A stretch of 15,139 nt of DNA from Streptosporangiaceae bacterium (GTDB taxonomy: Bacteria; Actinomycetota; Actinomycetes; Streptosporangiales; Streptosporangiaceae), in assembly GCA_030045215.1 (NCBI GenBank), contig JASIBJ010000066.1:1-15139 (forward strand). The letters are read 5' to 3'. Shown piece by piece: positions 12,748-15,139 of the stretch. The translations under genes and the position numbers were made by a program. The notes beneath the pieces are model-generated. The model did no database searches and was not told the origin of the DNA. It saw only the letters and a list, made by a program, of their open reading frames with translations. The first letter of the stretch is position 1. Each line of letters opens with the position of its first letter.

Positions 12748-13296
12748 TCAAGAGCCGGGAACCGGCCAGAACGGCTGCGCGTGGAGAGCGGCGGCCACGA
12801 TGAGGTCACCGTCGAGGACAAGGCTCGCGTCGCGCAGTCCGTAGCTCGGCCAAGAGCACGTCAGTTGCACGGGCCCTGACGGCGGCAGGGGCCAGGCCCA
12901 CAGGATCAGGTGCGCGTCCTCACCGTCCTGCGAGCCGCGGCTGCTCTCGCATCCGCTGACCATCAGGATCGGGCCGCGCGCGGTGCGCAGTCCGGCCTCA
13001 TCGTCCTGGGCTGCCTCGCGCCCGTCGGAAAACCGGAGCCGGAACCGGAGGTCCGGTTCCCGGAGCAGTTCGTGGAAGGCAGTGGGTGGCGTCGGCGCGG
13101 CCGGGGTTCCCCTGGCGTGAGCGTCCACCTCGACCTGAACGCCGGTCGGGAAGGCAACAACCTGCCGGGTGGCAACAACGGCCCGATCCGATCGCCCGAT
13201 CAACTCCGGCCCGATGACATGGCCTCCGATCATCCGCGGCGCCATGCGCCACTCGGGCATGTCATAGGCACCGCCGTTGCCAGGCGTTTCAGGCAC
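12748..13296 (-). CDS. Conserved actinobacterial hypothetical protein (182 aa)
   Basis: A 182-residue soluble protein without signal peptide or membrane segment. It alternates short beta-strand-like stretches, for example RMIGGHVIGPELIGRSDRAV (21-40), QVVAFPTGVQVEVDAHARG (45-63), FRLRFSDGREAA (85-96), LILWAWPLPPSGPVQLTCSW (130-149) and ASLVLDGDLIVAAA (156-169). Proteins with the same IGRS, RFSDGR and WPLPPPGP landmarks are frequent in Streptomyces relatives as uncharacterised proteins; a beta-sandwich fold seems likely. The start shown is GTG 13296; ATG codons at residues 13 and 18 are alternatives. A TACGCT box six bases upstream of the GTG on the minus strand would allow a leaderless transcript. 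The stop codon lies within the palindrome TGAGCGCTCA (12741-12750). No function can be assigned. Confidence 0.7.
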   Translation of the reverse strand: MPETPGNGGAYDMPEWRMAPRMIGGHVIGPELIGRSDRAVVATRQVVAFPTGVQVEVDAHARGTPAAPTPPTAFHELLREPDLRFRLRFSDGREAAQDDEAGLRTARGPILMVSGCESSRGSQDGEDAHLILWAWPLPPSGPVQLTCSWPSYGLRDASLVLDGDLIVAAALHAQPFWPVPGS

Positions 13297-13384
13297 GCCA
13301 GCAGCGTATGTCCGCCAGCCGATGGCCGGAAGGCCGGCTCCAGGCAGCCCTCTGGTTCCGCGCCACCCGGTGCGTGGTCTGGCC

Positions 13385-13474
13385 CCTAATCGGCATGTTC
13401 ACGACGGATACGCCTATTAGGGCGAAGAGTTCCGATCGCGGCACATAGGTATCGGCGGGGTACGACCTAATGGG
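13385..13474. repeat. Three CCTAWTNGG elements in divergent intergenic region
   Basis: CCTAATCGG (13385-13393), CCTATTAGG (13413-13421) and CCTAATGGG (13466-13474) lie in the 188-bp gap between two divergent genes. The middle copy is a near-perfect palindrome. CCCTAAT at 13384-13390 and ATTAGGG at 13416-13422 also form a 7-bp inverted repeat. Three AT-containing copies within 90 bp of very GC-rich DNA suggest regulator binding, which is inference. Confidence 0.35.
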
Positions 13475-13484
13475 AAAATGAGCC

Positions 13485-14291
13485 ATGCCGGCAAGGCCCG
13501 CGACTGTCCTGGTAGCCGTGAAGCTCGCGGCTGCCCTCGCCCTCGTACTGCTCGCCTGCGGGGCCTGCGCAGCGGTTCCGGTGCATCCGAGCATCGCGCG
13601 GTGCTCGGCGTTCGGTGTGCAGGCGATCCGGCGGCACGTTGTCGTCCATGCCGTGCCAGCCGCTTGCGCGGGCTTGAGCCGCGAGCAGGTGAACGGCGCC
13701 GTGGCGGCCGCTATCAGGGAGACAGTCGGGTTCAAGCGGAAGGCGGCCGCGAGGAAGCTGGCGGCGCGAGACAGCAGGTACCTCGCTCCGCTGATCACCA
13801 CGATCCCGCCGCCTCCGGCGGTCGCGGTGAGTACGGCTAGTGGGCCGTCCTCAAGCGGTACCGGGCTCAGCTTGTCCGCGCTTGCCTGCTGGGTGTTGAC
13901 GGCCAGCGCCGGGTCCTACCTGCTCATCCGGACGCATGCCGTCCGCCGCCGCCGGGGAAGGTGGAGCGCCCGCGGGTCGCTCGGTGCGATTGTCGTGGGG
14001 CATGTCGGGGCCGCCGTGGCCTGCGTCGGCACGCTCGCGGCGTTCGCGGTGACCGGTGCGCACGCCGTGGGCTGGGCTGCGGTGGGCTTGGTGAGCATCG
14101 CGGCCGGGTTTGGCATGGCCACGCTCGTCACCGCCTTGCCCGAGCCCGGCGCTACCTCACCTGCCGCGCGCACGCCGACTGCGGCCGGCGCACGCAGGCA
14201 GCAGTCGCTCGTCGCTGTCATCGCGTTGCACGGGGTACTGGCGACGGCAACCATCTTGCTGATCTGGCTCGCCGTTGTGAGCAGTACGTGA
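13485..14291 (+). CDS. Membrane protein with signal peptide and exported N-terminal domain (268 aa)
   Basis: The N-terminus has a basic start and a hydrophobic stretch (8-28) containing LLAC (22-25), which fits a lipobox, although an ordinary signal peptide or anchor is equally possible. An exported segment of about 100 residues follows, with Cys40 and Cys61, a basic helix around GFKRKAAARKLAARD (82-96) and a proline-rich linker IPPPPAV. Four further hydrophobic segments lie near 128-148, 167-189, 194-216 and 241-264, with an Arg-rich cytoplasmic loop HAVRRRRGRW (151-160). The start ATG 13485 has GGGAAAA upstream. An overlapping antisense frame (13289-13801) looks like a shadow. The gene stands alone, divergent from the 182-residue hypothetical and convergent with the PAP2 gene 57 bp away. 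I do not recognise the family. Confidence 0.65.
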   Translation: MPARPATVLVAVKLAAALALVLLACGACAAVPVHPSIARCSAFGVQAIRRHVVVHAVPAACAGLSREQVNGAVAAAIRETVGFKRKAAARKLAARDSRYLAPLITTIPPPPAVAVSTASGPSSSGTGLSLSALACWVLTASAGSYLLIRTHAVRRRRGRWSARGSLGAIVVGHVGAAVACVGTLAAFAVTGAHAVGWAAVGLVSIAAGFGMATLVTALPEPGATSPAARTPTAAGARRQQSLVAVIALHGVLATATILLIWLAVVSST

Positions 14292-14348
14292 GTGCGGCCG
14301 CGATCCGCTGTTACGGAAAGTGACCAGCGCCGAGTCCGCCAGACCGGC

Positions 14349-15104
14349 TCAGGTCCCGGGCTCTTGCCCGGTCCTGGCCCATCTCTGCGGCGCTTCCGTC
14401 GCCGTGCCGGACGCCGTGGCCGGGCCCCGCCGCGAGCCTTGCTGCGCCCGGCGCGCGCGGGGTGTGTCCAGGCACAGCGCGGTGCCCAGCACGACGCCGA
14501 CGCCGACGGCGGCGCCGGCCACCGTGTCGGTGAGGTAGTGGTAATCAAGTCCGATCATCGAGATGGCGACAGCCACGCCGACAATGACCATGGCCACGAC
14601 CAGAACTCGCACGCAGGCCGACGCCATGGCCCGCGGCGGGTTCAGCAGGCCAATGGCGAGAATCGTCGCGACGCAGAACACTGCCTGGGTGTGGCCGCTC
14701 GGGTAGGTGAGGTACTTGCCGATGCGCTCGTCCACCACCGGCTTGAGCACGAGCTCGGTCAAAATCCACCCGAGAGGTACCGAGATGAGCGTGAGAGCCG
14801 CCAGGTCCCGGCGACGGGCGGCGAGGGCGGTCAGGATCAGCACGACCGCTACCAGTTCCGAGCCGACGACGCCCAGGTCGGTGATGAGTTGCAGGGCCGT
14901 GTGGTGAGCGCCGATGTGAGCCCGGATCCACGAGTCGGCCGGCCGGCTCAGCGCGTTCGGTCGTGACCGGCCGGCGCCGAGCAGGGCGCCGGCGGTGACC
15001 AGCACGCCACAGCAGAAGATCAGGACCACCGCGATCCGGCGGGCTGGTCCCGGCAGCAGCGCCGGAGGCGACCCGCGTCCGGGGATGTCCGAGATTGATG
15101 CCAC
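14349..15104 (-). CDS. PAP2-family membrane phosphatase (251 aa)
   Basis: An integral membrane protein with about six helices (near residues 23-43, 80-96, 101-120, 139-155, 162-181 and 191-212) and the core of the type 2 phosphatidic acid phosphatase fold. Motif 1 is LKPVVDER (120-127: Lys121, Arg127), motif 2 is YPSGHT (134-139) with His138, and motif 3 is SMIGLDYHYLTD (182-193) with nucleophile His189 and Asp193. The arginine normally after the serine of motif 3 is Met183, and motif 1 is shortened compared with KxxxxxxRP. It would remove phosphate from lipid phosphates or polyprenyl diphosphates at the outer face of the membrane. A basic, Ala/Arg-rich tail of about 35 residues follows the last helix. 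The start is GTG 15104 with GGGAACGAG upstream; TAGGCT further up may be its -10. The substrate is unknown. Confidence 0.87.
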   Translation of the reverse strand: MASISDIPGRGSPPALLPGPARRIAVVLIFCCGVLVTAGALLGAGRSRPNALSRPADSWIRAHIGAHHTALQLITDLGVVGSELVAVVLILTALAARRRDLAALTLISVPLGWILTELVLKPVVDERIGKYLTYPSGHTQAVFCVATILAIGLLNPPRAMASACVRVLVVAMVIVGVAVAISMIGLDYHYLTDTVAGAAVGVGVVLGTALCLDTPRARRAQQGSRRGPATASGTATEAPQRWARTGQEPGT

Positions 15105-15139
15105 CTCGTTCCCTGCCTACAGGCCAGCCAGCCTAGGCG

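Noticed and set aside
13289..13801. Minus-strand frame of 170 codons overlapping the membrane protein gene
   Set aside because: It overlaps the start of the 182-residue hypothetical and lies antisense to the membrane protein frame, which has a signal peptide, clear hydrophobic segments and G/C-rich third positions.

Overview
This is a high-GC window with GTG and TTG starts, strongly G/C-biased third codon positions and long shadow reading frames opposite the genes, which points to an actinomycete (Actinomycetota). The family content (DUF2510-like protein, STAND-type ATPase with C-terminal HTH, actinobacterial hypotheticals) suggests a Streptomycetales/Streptosporangiales-like lineage, but the genus cannot be fixed from the sequence alone. 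No rRNA, tRNA, insertion sequence, CRISPR array or phage gene was seen, and no gene-free stretch exceeds about 210 bases.

Left part (1-4203, minus strand): a translationally coupled pair of ABC exporter half-transporters, the second cut by the window edge, preceded by a xylulokinase gene ending in a two-tier hairpin. Centre-left (4303-8129, plus strand): a sugar-acid block divergent from the kinase. It holds a KdaD-type 2-keto-3-deoxy-pentonate dehydratase, a metal-dependent amidohydrolase and an IlvD/Edd-family pentonate dehydratase. The two dehydratases form the core of a non-phosphorylative (Weimberg-type) pentose route: pentonate to 2-keto-3-deoxypentonate to 2-oxoglutarate semialdehyde. 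The amidohydrolase is a candidate for opening the aldonolactone, or an unrelated passenger. Sugar dehydrogenase and semialdehyde dehydrogenase genes are not in the window. The 99-bp divergent promoter region between kinase and block carries three tandem 11-bp repeats, an operator-like arrangement.

Centre (8205-10178, minus): a 657-residue STAND-type ATPase with a GNAT-like middle and a C-terminal helix-turn-helix, convergent with the sugar-acid block. It is divergent from a short hypothetical protein (10365-10670, plus).

Right part: an acyl-CoA dehydrogenase (minus) is preceded by a 21-codon ORF for a very cationic peptide with an optimal Shine-Dalgarno sequence. Then come a probably leaderless DUF2510-like gene (plus), a conserved hypothetical (minus), a signal-peptide-bearing membrane protein (plus) and a PAP2-family membrane phosphatase (minus). 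These look like independent single-gene units. Hairpins separate the convergent pair around 10.7-10.9 kb.

The most interesting points are the double-route pentose locus with its phased repeats, the tiny peptide gene ahead of the acyl-CoA dehydrogenase, and the ATPase/GNAT-like/HTH protein.
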